From: Kordia periserrulae
Lineage (GTDB): Bacteria > Bacteroidota > Bacteroidia > Flavobacteriales > Flavobacteriaceae
DNA length: 64,000 bases
Direction: 5' to 3'
Assembly: GCF_003054265.1 (NCBI RefSeq)
Contig: NZ_QBKT01000013.1
Coordinates: 1-64,000 of the forward strand
Below, in pieces: positions 28,586 through 39,018 of this stretch. Numbering within the stretch: the first letter of the stretch is position 1; the number at the start of each line of letters is the position of its first letter. Made by a program: the position numbers and the translations under genes. Under the pieces are notes generated by a model. The model did no database searches. It was given only the letters and a program-made list of their open reading frames with translations, and was not told the DNA's origin.

Positions 28586-29566
28586 TTAGTTTATATATTC
28601 AAATGTTTCGTCAATGGTAATGGTAACGTCACTAGAAACTGTTGGAACGGAAGTAAAAATGGTTCCGTTTCGCGTGATAATTCTATTACTTGCATCGTAT
28701 TGAATGTCCAAATTAGAGCTTCCTTGCTGCGTCGTAACACTTGTGACATTATTAGGACTGTAAATCATCGCTTGCCAATGCTCGTATTGATCGTCGTATT
28801 CATCATTTAAGATAGAGAATACATACAAATCATTTAGCGAGTTGAGTAGCGGATTTGTGTTATTGTCATGCGCATACGTATAGGTATTTGCATCTTGTCC
28901 TGTAATTACAATAGACGTGATATTTCCAGCACTATCGTACGAAATGTTTTCTGTTTTAATAATCGTTCCATTTTCCATGGTTTCTCTCAATACTAATTTG
29001 CTCGTAGTAGCATCAAAAGTGAATTTGGTAGAACGATTGGTTCCTTCTCGTACACGTGTTATTTCGTTGTTTCCGTGTGTGTAAGAGAAAATGAAGTTTT
29101 CAGAAGTATCTTCTAAATCTTCATAGCTGATTTCGGTTATTTTATCAAGATTGTAGTTAATGGAAGTTCTGTTGACGAGTACACCATCTACAGACGTGTT
29201 TACTTGCGTCACTCTGCTAAATTCATCACGAAGAATAGTACTCACGCCATTTACGGTAATTCCTAAAAAGGTAAATGTGGTGTTTTGCGCTAAGAATTGA
29301 TTGTTTAAATTAATAACAAAATCCGTGATAAACGTAGTATCATCTCCTGCAGATGAGAATGTTTTTATATAATCATAATCTGCAAGCTGCGTTGAAGTAA
29401 TAGGCACAGGATCAGGGTCTACAGGATCCGGATCGGGTTCTGGGTCTGTCGTAGGATTGCCAGTAGCAGGTTGTTCAATGATAATTTCACCATCATACGG
29501 TTCATTATCGCACGAAATACAAACGAGCAATAGCGAAAGCAAAAGGTATGACAATGTTTTTTTCAT
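28586..29566 (-). CDS. Lipoprotein with YD-repeat-like beta modules, copy A
   Basis: 326 residues. Lipobox CISC (Cys19), then an acidic DPDPDPVDPDP linker, then repeated short beta segments (SYTHGNNEITRVREG, SYDSAGNITSIVITG) resembling RHS/YD-type repeats. Likely anchored at the cell surface. Paralogue of the gene upstream; 17 bases apart, in the same transcript as miaB. Function unknown. Confidence 0.8.
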   Translation of the reverse strand: MKKTLSYLLLSLLLVCISCDNEPYDGEIIIEQPATGNPTTDPEPDPDPVDPDPVPITSTQLADYDYIKTFSSAGDDTTFITDFVINLNNQFLAQNTTFTFLGITVNGVSTILRDEFSRVTQVNTSVDGVLVNRTSINYNLDKITEISYEDLEDTSENFIFSYTHGNNEITRVREGTNRSTKFTFDATTSKLVLRETMENGTIIKTENISYDSAGNITSIVITGQDANTYTYAHDNNTNPLLNSLNDLYVFSILNDEYDDQYEHWQAMIYSPNNVTSVTTQQGSSNLDIQYDASNRIITRNGTIFTSVPTVSSDVTITIDETFEYIN

Positions 29567-29583
29567 GTAATTATTTGATGATT

Positions 29584-30534
29584 TTAATATTGAAATGCTT
29601 CCGATTGTGTAATATCTACGCCATCACCAAGGTCAATTATACTGTCTCTACTTGTGATGTCGTTATTCGCATTGTACATTACGTTGAAATCCACAGTTCC
29701 ATCAGTAGATTGTAAACTAATCCAATTGTTTGCGGAATAGAAAGTGGCTAAATAGGAACCGATTTCGGCATCATTGTCTTGGTCAAAAATTGCAAATAAA
29801 ATTTGGTCGTTAAAGACTGTTTTTAAGGGATTTGTGAAAGTATCAAACAAAAATGTATTGGTAACGTTAGTACCTCCAGAAATATCTGAACCTATACAAT
29901 TTCCACTTGCATACGTTAATACTTCAAGCTGTGTGCTAGTAGTTCCAGAGAACGATTCGAATGAAATCAATCGGCTATTGGAATCAAACGTAAATACCGC
30001 AGATTCACCTGCGGCTGCATTGGTTCGAGTAACAGTATTTCCGTTGTATGCGAATGTATAGGTGTAATTTTCAGAGCTATCGTCAAAATCTTCAAAAGCT
30101 ATTTGCGTGATATTGTTGCCAGTATAGGTAACAATGGTTCTGTTGGTGACATTTCCACCACTCATAGCTTCTACTTGAATGATTTGCCCATTTGTATCTC
30201 TAGTAATTAAACTTGTTCCTGTGTCAGTAAATCCTAATGCAGTTGTTTCAATATTGGCAGAGACTACAATTCCATTGTTAATGATGAAATCAGAGTTTAC
30301 AATAATTTCTCCAAAAAATGGCACATTTGAAGTTGTATCAAGCGAATATGTTGATAATGTAGTACCGTTATTGCCACCATTATTTCCGCCACCGTTTCCG
30401 TTACCGCCACCGCCATTATTTCCACCGTTGCTTGCAGGTTCTTGAATGACAATTGTTGGGTCTAGCAATTCATTATCGCAAGAAAAACAGCAAAAAGCGA
30501 GTATAATTGTGGTGATTGACAGTATTTTTTTCAT
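29584..30534 (-). CDS. Lipoprotein with YD-repeat-like beta modules, copy B
   Basis: 316 residues. Signal with lipobox CFSC, then a Gly/Asn-rich linker (about residues 37-62) where copy A has a Pro/Asp linker, then the same pattern of modules (TYTGNNITQIAFEDFDD, FTFDSNSRLISFES). The swap of linker type with conserved module layout points to duplication followed by divergence of the spacer. Sits 15 bases after miaB. Confidence 0.8.
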   Translation of the reverse strand: MKKILSITTIILAFCCFSCDNELLDPTIVIQEPASNGGNNGGGGNGNGGGNNGGNNGTTLSTYSLDTTSNVPFFGEIIVNSDFIINNGIVVSANIETTALGFTDTGTSLITRDTNGQIIQVEAMSGGNVTNRTIVTYTGNNITQIAFEDFDDSSENYTYTFAYNGNTVTRTNAAAGESAVFTFDSNSRLISFESFSGTTSTQLEVLTYASGNCIGSDISGGTNVTNTFLFDTFTNPLKTVFNDQILFAIFDQDNDAEIGSYLATFYSANNWISLQSTDGTVDFNVMYNANNDITSRDSIIDLGDGVDITQSEAFQY

Positions 30535-30549
30535 AATATGCTTTTTTGA

Positions 30550-31995
30550 TTAATTATTATCTGAAAGTCCAACCGCTTCCCCAAGTAAGGTTGCTGAAGT
30601 ACAATCGATGATTTTTACATTGACAAAATCACCCGGTTTGTAATTTTCTTTTGGAAATACGGCTACGGTATTTTCGGAAGTTCTTCCTTTCCAATGCGCG
30701 TCTGATTTTTTGGAAGTTCCTTCAATCAATACTTCTTTTATTTTTCCAACTTGCGCTTTGGTTCTGTACGCACTGTGTTCTTGTTGTAACGCGATGATTT
30801 CTGCCAATCGGCGCTTTTTTACAGGTTCTGGTACGTCATCTTCCATTTTTCGTGCTGCCATGGTTCCAGGTCGTTCCGAATAGGCAAACATGTATCCGAA
30901 ATCGTATTTTACATAGCGCATTAAGGATAATGTATCTTGATGGTCTTCTTCAGTTTCTGTTGGAAAACCAGCAATCATGTCTTGTGAAATTCCGCATTCA
31001 GGAATGATTTCACGAATTTTATCGATGAGTCGGAAATATTCTTCGCGCGTATGCAAACGGTTCATTTCTTTTAAAATACGGTCGCTTCCGCTTTGTACAG
31101 GTAAGTGAATATAGTTACAGATATTTTTATGTTTTGCCATCACAAGTAATACATTTTCGTGCATGTCTTGCGGATTGGACGTAGAGAAACGCAAACGTAG
31201 TTTTGGAAATCTCGTTGCGACCATATCCAGCAATTTGGCAAAATCGACCGCCGTTGCTTTTTGCATTTCAGAAGCTTTGCTAAAATCTTTTTTCAAGCCG
31301 CCGCCGTACCACAAATAACTATCTACATTTTGCCCAAGCAAGGTGACTTCTTTGTAGTTTTTATCTACCAATTCTTGAATTTCTTCTAAGATGGATTGCG
31401 GATCACGACTGCGTTCGCGTCCACGTGTAAACGGCACTACGCAAAACGTACACATATTGTCACAGCCTCTAGTAATAGAAACCAGCGCGTTGATTCCGTT
31501 CGAATTTAAACGTACAGGCGAAATATCTCCATAGGTTTCTTCTTTGGAAAGAATGACATTCACCGCATTGCGACCTTCGTCAATTTCTTGTACTAAATTT
31601 GGCAAGTCCTTGTAAGCATCTGGTCCTACAACCATGTCTACAATTTTTTCTTCTTCCAAAAACTTACTTTTCAAACGTTCTGCCATACAGCCCAACACGC
31701 CTACTTTCATCGTCGGATTGTTTTTCTTTACCGCATTGTATTTTTCCAAACGCTTGCGGACAGTTTGTTCCGCTTTATCGCGAATAGAACAGGTATTTAC
31801 CAACACCAAATCCGCTTCTTCCAAGCGATTGGTGGTATTAAATCCTTCTTTTGCCAAAATAGACGCCACAATTTCGCTGTCAGAAAAGTTCATCTGACAG
31901 CCATAGCTTTCAATATATAATTTTCGTGTATTCTTCGGATTTTGTGCTAAAACAATACTTTCTCCTTGTTTGCTTTCGTCAATAATCTTCTCCAT
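30550..31995 (-). CDS. miaB: tRNA-2-methylthio-N6-dimethylallyladenosine synthase MiaB
   Basis: 481 residues. N-terminal MTTase domain with three cluster cysteines ([36 protein letters not shown]), radical SAM core with the CxxxCxxC motif in [21 protein letters not shown], and a C-terminal TRAM domain. Adds the methylthio group at A37 of tRNAs. First gene of the row running to secG. Confidence 0.97.
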   Translation of the reverse strand: MEKIIDESKQGESIVLAQNPKNTRKLYIESYGCQMNFSDSEIVASILAKEGFNTTNRLEEADLVLVNTCSIRDKAEQTVRKRLEKYNAVKKNNPTMKVGVLGCMAERLKSKFLEEEKIVDMVVGPDAYKDLPNLVQEIDEGRNAVNVILSKEETYGDISPVRLNSNGINALVSITRGCDNMCTFCVVPFTRGRERSRDPQSILEEIQELVDKNYKEVTLLGQNVDSYLWYGGGLKKDFSKASEMQKATAVDFAKLLDMVATRFPKLRLRFSTSNPQDMHENVLLVMAKHKNICNYIHLPVQSGSDRILKEMNRLHTREEYFRLIDKIREIIPECGISQDMIAGFPTETEEDHQDTLSLMRYVKYDFGYMFAYSERPGTMAARKMEDDVPEPVKKRRLAEIIALQQEHSAYRTKAQVGKIKEVLIEGTSKKSDAHWKGRTSENTVAVFPKENYKPGDFVNVKIIDCTSATLLGEAVGLSDNN

Positions 31996-32133
31996 TGTAC
32001 TATATTCTGTAACTTGAATTTTTACTCGATAATCGAGATTTATAATGTTCCGACGTTTGCGTCGTAGTGTTTTAATAGTTTCTACTGAATACTTCGTGAA
32101 CTTTCCCCCGAAGTAATTGATTCAAATAGGGTA

Positions 32134-32172
32134 CAAAGATAGGATTATTTCCATCATAGTGACATAATGACA
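32134..32172 (-). promoter_or_regulatory. miaB promoter with TGTCA motif
   Basis: On the minus strand TATCTTTG (32141-32134) is an exact TAnnTTTG -7 element, preceded 18 bases upstream by TGTCATTATGTCA (32172-32160), a 13-base motif found with one change upstream of groES. Confidence 0.6.
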
Positions 32173-32255
32173 TGTTAAATACCTGTTTTTTCAACGCAAC
32201 CTTTTGGAGGTATTGGTATCTACGGTGTAAATCAACCAACTAACAACTGCACTTC

Positions 32256-33500
32256 ATGAAAATCAATCGCGTATTTCTACTCATTGCAACATGTTTATTT
32301 TTGTCTTGTTCGAATGATAAAGACTATGAATATGTCAGCGTAGCAACACCAATTACCGTAACCTCTGCCGAATTACGTTCGTCTATCGAAGTGCAATCGC
32401 CCAAAAGCATTGTGCAATCGGGAAAAATTTACGCATACAATCAATATATATTTATCAATGATGTTGACAAGGGTGTACATGTCATTGACAATCGGAATCC
32501 GTTGCAGCCAACCATTGTCAACTTTTTGAAAATTCCGTTAAATAGAGACGTTTCTATCAAAGACAATTATTTATATGCTGATAGTGGAAGAGATTTGGTG
32601 GTTTTTGACATAAGTCAGGTCAATAGCATTGAGTTTGTGGGACATGTACAAAACGTATTGGAAAATTACCAAACGATTGATTATCCTGAAAATGCAGATT
32701 ATTTTAATTGGGAAGGATACAATTATGAAGAAGATATTATTGTGGGTTGGGACATTGCCGTTGAACGAAGAGAAATTCAAGAAGATATTTATTATACTAC
32801 GGGAGCAGAAGCAGCAAATGACGGCGGCGGAAATACAGGTTCAGGTGGCTCTTTGGCACGTTTTAAAATTGTAGACCAATATTTATATGCGGTTGATATA
32901 AATAAAATCAATGTGTTTGATATTCAAAATTTGGAAACGCCTGTAAAAGTCAAGGAAGAATACGTGACATGGGAATCGGAAACTATTTTCTATCAAGACA
33001 ACAAACTATTCATTGGAACGCGCACGGGTATGTATATTTACGACATTTCACAGCCAAGCTCACCAACATTTATATCTAGCTATGATCACATGAAATTCTG
33101 CGATCCTGTCGTTGTAGATGGCGATTATGCGTATGTAACACTTCGCACGGGAGGAAGTTGCATGGATGGTGAACTGCAAATGCTAGAAAGTCGCTTAGAA
33201 ATCATCAATATCTCTGACATTTACAATCCACAATTGGAAGAAACTTATATTATGGACGAACCGTATGGTTTGGGAATCCACAATGAAAAACTCTTTATCT
33301 GTGATGGCGCTTCTGGATTAAAAGTGTACGACAAAACCGATATTTCAAACTTACAATTATTGCAAAACTTTAATGCGAATGATGCGTACGATGTCATTCC
33401 GATGCAGGACAAACTCTTGCTTATTGGCGGAAACACGCTTTCACAATACAATTACACAGCAACAGGAATTGAGCTCATAAGTGAGTTTACAGTTCAATAA
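32256..33500 (+). CDS. LVIVD-repeat surface lipoprotein
   Basis: 414 residues. Lipobox LFLSC (Cys19). The mature protein has a series of beta-propeller-like LVIVD repeats (GVHVIDNRNPLQPTIVNFL, DLVVFDISQ, INVFDIQNLETPVKV, GMYIYDISQPSSPTFI). Likely exported and anchored on the outer membrane surface. Divergent from miaB; followed by a hairpin terminator. Ligand unknown. Confidence 0.85.
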   Translation: MKINRVFLLIATCLFLSCSNDKDYEYVSVATPITVTSAELRSSIEVQSPKSIVQSGKIYAYNQYIFINDVDKGVHVIDNRNPLQPTIVNFLKIPLNRDVSIKDNYLYADSGRDLVVFDISQVNSIEFVGHVQNVLENYQTIDYPENADYFNWEGYNYEEDIIVGWDIAVERREIQEDIYYTTGAEAANDGGGNTGSGGSLARFKIVDQYLYAVDINKINVFDIQNLETPVKVKEEYVTWESETIFYQDNKLFIGTRTGMYIYDISQPSSPTFISSYDHMKFCDPVVVDGDYAYVTLRTGGSCMDGELQMLESRLEIINISDIYNPQLEETYIMDEPYGLGIHNEKLFICDGASGLKVYDKTDISNLQLLQNFNANDAYDVIPMQDKLLLIGGNTLSQYNYTATGIELISEFTVQ

Positions 33501-33527
33501 TTACCATTACAACAACTTTCATTTTAG

Positions 33528-33563
33528 AAGAAGCCTGTTTTTTTTAGGAAAATGGGCTTTTTC
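33528..33563 (+). terminator. Terminator after the LVIVD gene
   Basis: AAGCC (33531-33535) pairs with GGCTT (33555-33559) with additional pairing inward, followed by TTTTT. Thirty bases past the stop. Confidence 0.55.
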
Positions 33564-33637
33564 GTTTTTTTCGGGAACCTTTTAAAAAATAAATGCGTCT
33601 ATACTAATAGAAAGCAAAAACATTAACAAAACCCTAT

Positions 33638-34696
33638 ATGAAAAAGCAACTTTTAAAAATAACTTTTTTGTCTATTGTCGGAATGCTAATTTTTTCGTGT
33701 TCCGATTTAGACGACAATGAAGAAATAGGAACAGTTTCTCTTGAAAACATCATTCAAAAAGAATCAGAATTATTTAGTTTGATTGAACGTGTAGCTGAAA
33801 CCGAAGACGAGGATGAAATCACTTGTATCAAATTTCTCTACGCGTTTACCATGTTGGAGTTTGATGCCGATTTAATGGTAGTGAATCAGTATACAGTATC
33901 TAGCGATGAAAACTTTAGTTTTATTTTGGAGAATATTTCAGATGGCAATAGTATCGGAATCAATTTTCCTATACAAAGTGTCTTAGAAAGCGGTGAAGAA
34001 TTCCTCATTCAAAACAAAGACGAACTTAAACTAGCGATTGACGATTGTATAGAAGCACAGCAAGAAGAATTGGCGGGACAATGCAGTTTACTATTGCAAG
34101 AATGCGTGTGGATTGTAAGTCACGATGAAGAAACGGAAGATATGTATGAAAACGCCGTGTTTGATGTGGCTGAAGACGGAACGTTTAAATTTTACAACAA
34201 TGGCGAACTGCAAGAAGGAACATGGATTGTGTATTTTATTGAAGACGAACTGCACACAAACATTACCTTTGAAGCAGAAGGAATAACGGCTGACGATTGG
34301 AATTTCGATTGGAAAGTCATCAGTTTTACCAGTGAAACCATGATTTTTGAAAACAACGGTATCAGTTATACACTTACCAAAGAGTGTGATGGCAACTATT
34401 GTACACAACTCATTTTTGAGGAATGTGAAGGAATTGACGGTTCGGGAATTTCAGAATTTGTGTTTGAAAATTACATACCTTGTATTTTACAAATTGAAGA
34501 TTTAGCCGAATTAACCGATGACGATAGCATTGCATTCTACGAAACGCAATTAGATGCTGATGTGGAAACAAATCCGCTTTCGCAAACATCGTATCAAAAC
34601 ATCATGCAAGAGCAAACGATTTATGTGCGAGTGAATTACGGAGTTGCCAATGAATTTTTTATCATTCCAATCACGATTATTTCGACAACTTGTTAA
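33638..34696 (+). CDS. Unrecognised lipoprotein
   Basis: 352 residues. Lipobox LIFSC (Cys21), acidic mature protein. Segments such as CVWIVSHDEETEDMYENAVF and DGTFKFYNNGELQEGTW resemble lipocalin-like/META-type beta modules seen in flavobacterial lipoproteins, but I cannot assign a family. Six cysteines in the mature part. Its stop overlaps the possible start of the sigma-factor gene, so the two may be expressed together. Confidence 0.75.
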   Translation: MKKQLLKITFLSIVGMLIFSCSDLDDNEEIGTVSLENIIQKESELFSLIERVAETEDEDEITCIKFLYAFTMLEFDADLMVVNQYTVSSDENFSFILENISDGNSIGINFPIQSVLESGEEFLIQNKDELKLAIDDCIEAQQEELAGQCSLLLQECVWIVSHDEETEDMYENAVFDVAEDGTFKFYNNGELQEGTWIVYFIEDELHTNITFEAEGITADDWNFDWKVISFTSETMIFENNGISYTLTKECDGNYCTQLIFEECEGIDGSGISEFVFENYIPCILQIEDLAELTDDDSIAFYETQLDADVETNPLSQTSYQNIMQEQTIYVRVNYGVANEFFIIPITIISTTC

Positions 34697-35286
34697 AAAC
34701 AATTCAAATACAAAACAACCAAATTGGGCAACCATTTTTGAAACACACAAACGCTACAACATATAACATAAAAGCTTTAATCAAAGGTGATGAGTTGGCT
34801 CAAAAAGCAGTGTACGATGCTTTTGCGCCCAAAATGTTAGCGGCGTGTCAAAACTTTATTTCCGATAAAACCATGGCGGAAGAAGCCATGAATAACGGTT
34901 TTGTGAAAGTGTTTTTCAATATCAAAAAATACAAAAATGAAGGAAGCTTTGAAGGTTGGATTCGCAAAATCATGATTCGGGAAAGTCTGTCGTATCTGCG
35001 AAAGAAAAAATTTCTCATTGCTTCGCAGAGTGACATTATTTTAGAGCAACAAAAAACCTATCAAAAACCTGTAGAAGAAGTTTCAGAAATTCAGCGACTA
35101 GTAATGCAGCTTCCACTGGAATTCAAGTTGGTGTTCAATTTATATGCGGTAGAAGGGTATTCGCATACAGAAATTTCGGAGTTGTTAAACATTCCTGAAG
35201 CAACCTCAAAAACACGTTTGTTTAGAGCGCGAAAACTACTAAAAGAACAATTGCAAACCCTAAAAAAAGCACATGGAAGATTTTGA
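34690..35286 (+). CDS. ECF-type RNA polymerase sigma factor
   Basis: 198 residues if started at TTG 34690 (overlapping the previous stop); TTG at 34738 is also possible. No in-frame ATG precedes the conserved region, so a non-ATG start is needed. Region 2: QKAVYDAFAPKMLAACQNFI, FEGWIRKIMIRESLSYLRKK. Region 4: LPLEFKLVFNLYAVEGYSHT, ISELLNIPEATSKTRLFRAR. The next gene overlaps by 14 bases and encodes a single-span protein, the usual anti-sigma arrangement. Confidence 0.88.
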   Translation: MLKTIQIQNNQIGQPFLKHTNATTYNIKALIKGDELAQKAVYDAFAPKMLAACQNFISDKTMAEEAMNNGFVKVFFNIKKYKNEGSFEGWIRKIMIRESLSYLRKKKFLIASQSDIILEQQKTYQKPVEEVSEIQRLVMQLPLEFKLVFNLYAVEGYSHTEISELLNIPEATSKTRLFRARKLLKEQLQTLKKAHGRF

Positions 35287-36430
35287 TTACATAGACGAGC
35301 TTGCTAAAAAAGCACTTTCGGACCGTACGGAAACGCCTTCCAAAGATGGCTGGAATGCGGTGCAGCAACAAATGGCACAAAAAAAACGTAAAAAAGCGTT
35401 CCTATATATAGTGTTGCTATTGCTTATTTGTTCTTTCGGAATTTTTATTGGCGTAAGTTCGATGACGGACGCAACAGAAACTTCTGTTTCAAACAAAAAT
35501 GCCCAACAAACAAAAGCAACTCTTACAAATCATAACGCAACAACAATAAAAGATTCAAGTTCAATTTCGAGTTTAACTTCAAATGCAACAATCGTAGATG
35601 ATGCCAGCAGAGATGAGCAGGATTCAACTGATAAAACATCAGAAACAACTCCAAATCAACACGTAACTACTAACAATTTTCATGGTGAAAAAAATGGATT
35701 GGCTTCAACTCAGACTGCGCATCATTCGCGATTAACTGAAAAAAATAACACAGCAAAAGAAACGGCAACGGCGAATCGTTCATTAAGCACATCACAATTT
35801 GACACAAAAACAACAGCAACTTTTTTCAGTGAAAAAGAGGAGTTGTATGCAAACGCTAAAGGTGTTATAGTATATGAGTGGGAATTAATCGCTCCAGAAA
35901 TACTTCAAAAGAAACGCAGCAAACAAACCAAGAAAAAACCAACAAAAATTTACGAGCAATTGGATTTGATGGTTGGTTTCAATGGTTTTGCAAAACCGAA
36001 CGATTACAATTTTATAGGTTCGTATGTATTTGAATTATCCTATACAGGCGAAAAAAAGCTAAACAAAAACTACTTTTATACGTATGGCGGCTCATTGCAA
36101 TTCAGAAATCTGCGCTTTAAACAAGATTCGCTCAGTTTTAACAGAGGAGAGTTGAGCCTAAACATTCACACAGGAATCAAAAGAGGTTTTGGTGAGTTTG
36201 CTGTCGAAGCTGGCGGTTATGTGGGATATGAATTGTATTCGCCAAACAATGAATTTTTCAACAATAACAACATCAACTTCTTTGACCGTAAAATCAATTA
36301 TGGACTTTTTTCAGTACTGCATTATAAAAAAGTTGGTTTGGTGTTCAAATATGAATTTTCGCCATACATAAACTATCTCGGAGCAAAGCAATTTGGGGCG
36401 TTTACCGTTGGTGTCAAATACGATTTTTAA
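35273..36430 (+). CDS. Anti-sigma-like single-span membrane protein
   Basis: 385 residues. Cytoplasmic N-terminus (residues 1-40, with SKDGWNAVQQQMAQKKRKK) suited to bind a sigma factor, one membrane span (about 41-62), a long Ser/Thr/Asn-rich low-complexity linker (about 65-190) and a beta-rich C-terminal domain ending GVKYDF like a small outer-membrane barrel. Overlaps the sigma gene by 14 bases. Anti-sigma role is inferred from position and topology. Confidence 0.7.
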   Translation: MEDFDYIDELAKKALSDRTETPSKDGWNAVQQQMAQKKRKKAFLYIVLLLLICSFGIFIGVSSMTDATETSVSNKNAQQTKATLTNHNATTIKDSSSISSLTSNATIVDDASRDEQDSTDKTSETTPNQHVTTNNFHGEKNGLASTQTAHHSRLTEKNNTAKETATANRSLSTSQFDTKTTATFFSEKEELYANAKGVIVYEWELIAPEILQKKRSKQTKKKPTKIYEQLDLMVGFNGFAKPNDYNFIGSYVFELSYTGEKKLNKNYFYTYGGSLQFRNLRFKQDSLSFNRGELSLNIHTGIKRGFGEFAVEAGGYVGYELYSPNNEFFNNNNINFFDRKINYGLFSVLHYKKVGLVFKYEFSPYINYLGAKQFGAFTVGVKYDF

Positions 36431-36507
36431 GTGTGTAAAAAGTAAAAATGTGCAGCCATAAAAACGGTGGAATCTCAAAAAAATGTGTCCGTTTTTAAAA
36501 ATCTAAC

Positions 36508-36515
36508 TACTTTTG
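36508..36515 (+). promoter_or_regulatory. -7 element of topA
   Basis: TACTTTTG, an exact TAnnTTTG match, 19 bases before the topA ATG. Confidence 0.6.
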
Positions 36516-36534
36516 TACTCTGAAAAAATAATAT

Positions 36535-39018
36535 ATGGCAAAGAATCTGGTAATTGTTGAGTCACCCGCAAAAGCAAAAACGATAGAGAAATTTTTAGGA
36601 AAAGATTACAAAGTTGAATCGAGTTTTGGACACATTGCAGACTTACCTTCGAAAGAATTGGGCGTGAATGTTGAAGGCGATTTTGAACCTGAATATATTG
36701 TATCGAGCGATAAAAAAGCAGTTGTAAAAAAACTAAAAGATTTAGCAAAAAAAGCAGAAACTGTATGGCTAGCAAGTGATGAAGACCGTGAAGGAGAAGC
36801 GATTGCATGGCACTTGTCAGAAACGCTAAAACTCGATCCAAAACGCACAAAACGAATTGTGTTTCATGAAATTACCAAATCGGCAATTCTAAAAGCAATC
36901 GACAATCCAAGAGAGATTGATTACAACTTAGTAAACGCACAACAAGCACGAAGAATCTTGGACAGATTGGTAGGGTATGAACTCTCACCAGTATTATGGA
37001 GAAAAGTAAAAGGTGGATTGTCTGCCGGACGTGTGCAATCGGTTTCGGTGCGATTAATTGTAGAGCGCGAACGCAGTATTCAAGAATTCACACCAGAAGC
37101 ATCCTATAAAATTTCAGCAGAATTCATAAACTCAGAAGGGAAAAAGTTCAAAGCGAAAATGAACAAAACCTTCTCAACACATGAAGCTGCTAAAAAATTC
37201 TTAGCAAAGAATGTAGGTGCCAATTTCAAAATTGCCAACTTAGAAACCAAGCCTGCAAAAAAATCGCCAGCAGCACCATTTACCACATCAACACTACAAC
37301 AAGAAGCCTCACGTAAATTATATTTCTCGGTAAGTAAAACCATGACTTTAGCGCAACGTTTATACGAAGCGGGTTACATTACTTATATGAGAACGGACAG
37401 TGTAAATCTTTCTAATGATGCTAAAAATGCAGCAAAAGAAGAAATCATCCGTTCGTATGGTGAAGAATACAGTCAGCCAAGAAACTACAAAAGCAAAGCC
37501 AAAGGCGCACAAGAAGCGCACGAAGCCATTCGTCCTACAAACATGGAAAACCATTCAGTAGATGCAGAATACGATCAAGTGCGTTTGTATGAGCTTATTT
37601 GGAAACGAACATTGGCTTCACAAATGAGCGATGCTCAACTAGAGCGTACCAATGCCAAAATAGAAGCCAATACACACAGTGAACGCTTTACAGCAAATGG
37701 AGAAGTGTTAAAGTTTGAAGGTTTCTTAAAAGTATACCTAGAAGGAAAAGATGATGACGAAGAAGAGCAAGATGGCATGCTGCCAGAATTATTTGTGGGT
37801 GAAAACGTAACAAACGATTACATCACAGCAACACAACGCTACACAAAACCGCCCTATCGTTTCACAGAAGCTTCTTTGGTAAAACAATTGGAAGAACTAG
37901 GAATTGGGCGACCATCTACGTATGCGCCAACCATTTCAACCATTCAAAATCGTGGATATATCGAAAAAGGAACGGTAGAAGGTGAAGAACGACAATACGA
38001 GCAACTGACCTTAAAAAAGGATAAAATCATTGAAAAGCAACTCACAGAAAAAGTAGGTTCAGACAAAGGAAAGTTGGTGCCGACGGACATTGGAATGATT
38101 GTGAATGATTTCTTAGTGAAAAATTTCTCATCAATTCTCGATTATAACTTTACAGCAAAAGTTGAGCAAGACTTTGACGATATTGCCTCTGGAAATGAAG
38201 AATGGAAAGACATAATGAAAGATTTCTACAAAGATTTCCATCCAAAAGTAGAAGATGTCAAAGAAAATGCTGAGCGCGAATCGGGAGAACGCATCTTAGG
38301 AACTGATCCTGAAACTGGAAAACAAGTTAGTGTGCGTTTGGGAAGATTCGGGCCCATGGTGCAAATTGGAACGGTTGACGACGAAGAAAAGCCAAAATTC
38401 GCCAGTTTAAGTCCAGATCAGCAACTGAATACCATTACGTATGAAGAAGCGATGGATTTATTCAAATTACCAAAAACCTTGGGTGAATACAAAGGAGAAA
38501 CTGTTGAGGTGAACAATGGTCGTTTTGGTCCGTATGTGAAATTTGGGAAAAAATTCATTTCGCTAGACAAAGGAGAAGATCCGCTAAGCGTAGAAATGGA
38601 TAGAGCCAAAGAATTGATTGACGAACGCGAAAAAGCGGATGCGCCAATTGGAAAATATGAAGGACATGATGTTACCAAAGGTGTTGGTCGTTTTGGACCA
38701 TTCTTAAAATGGAATGGCATCTTTATCAACGTGAATAAAAAATACGACTTCGATAATCTCTCGCAAGCAGATATTGAAGAATTAATTGAAGATAAAAAGC
38801 AAAAAGAGCGCGAAAAAATCATTCACAATTGGGAAGCAGAAGGTATTCGTGTTGAAAAAGCGCGTTGGGGAAGAAGTAATATCATTCAAGGAAAAACCAA
38901 AATTGAGCTTCCAAAAACAGTGGATGCTACCAAATTAACCTTGGAAGAAGTTCAAAAAATCATAGCGGAAAAAGCTCCAAAGAAAAAAACAAAGGCAAAA
39001 GCAAAAGCTAAAAAATAA
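36535..39018 (+). CDS. topA: DNA topoisomerase I
   Basis: 827 residues. Toprim domain (NLVIVESPAKAKTIEKFLG, ASDEDREGEAIAWHL), active-site tyrosine in GYITYMRTDSVNL, and FTEASLVKQLEELGIGRPST. The C-terminus lacks Cys4 zinc fingers and instead has repeated GRFGP modules (residues about 600, 665 and 730) and a Lys-rich tail, the Bacteroidota form. Relaxes negative supercoils. Its stop overlaps the next ATG by one base (TAATG). Confidence 0.97.
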   Translation: MAKNLVIVESPAKAKTIEKFLGKDYKVESSFGHIADLPSKELGVNVEGDFEPEYIVSSDKKAVVKKLKDLAKKAETVWLASDEDREGEAIAWHLSETLKLDPKRTKRIVFHEITKSAILKAIDNPREIDYNLVNAQQARRILDRLVGYELSPVLWRKVKGGLSAGRVQSVSVRLIVERERSIQEFTPEASYKISAEFINSEGKKFKAKMNKTFSTHEAAKKFLAKNVGANFKIANLETKPAKKSPAAPFTTSTLQQEASRKLYFSVSKTMTLAQRLYEAGYITYMRTDSVNLSNDAKNAAKEEIIRSYGEEYSQPRNYKSKAKGAQEAHEAIRPTNMENHSVDAEYDQVRLYELIWKRTLASQMSDAQLERTNAKIEANTHSERFTANGEVLKFEGFLKVYLEGKDDDEEEQDGMLPELFVGENVTNDYITATQRYTKPPYRFTEASLVKQLEELGIGRPSTYAPTISTIQNRGYIEKGTVEGEERQYEQLTLKKDKIIEKQLTEKVGSDKGKLVPTDIGMIVNDFLVKNFSSILDYNFTAKVEQDFDDIASGNEEWKDIMKDFYKDFHPKVEDVKENAERESGERILGTDPETGKQVSVRLGRFGPMVQIGTVDDEEKPKFASLSPDQQLNTITYEEAMDLFKLPKTLGEYKGETVEVNNGRFGPYVKFGKKFISLDKGEDPLSVEMDRAKELIDEREKADAPIGKYEGHDVTKGVGRFGPFLKWNGIFINVNKKYDFDNLSQADIEELIEDKKQKEREKIIHNWEAEGIRVEKARWGRSNIIQGKTKIELPKTVDATKLTLEEVQKIIAEKAPKKKTKAKAKAKK

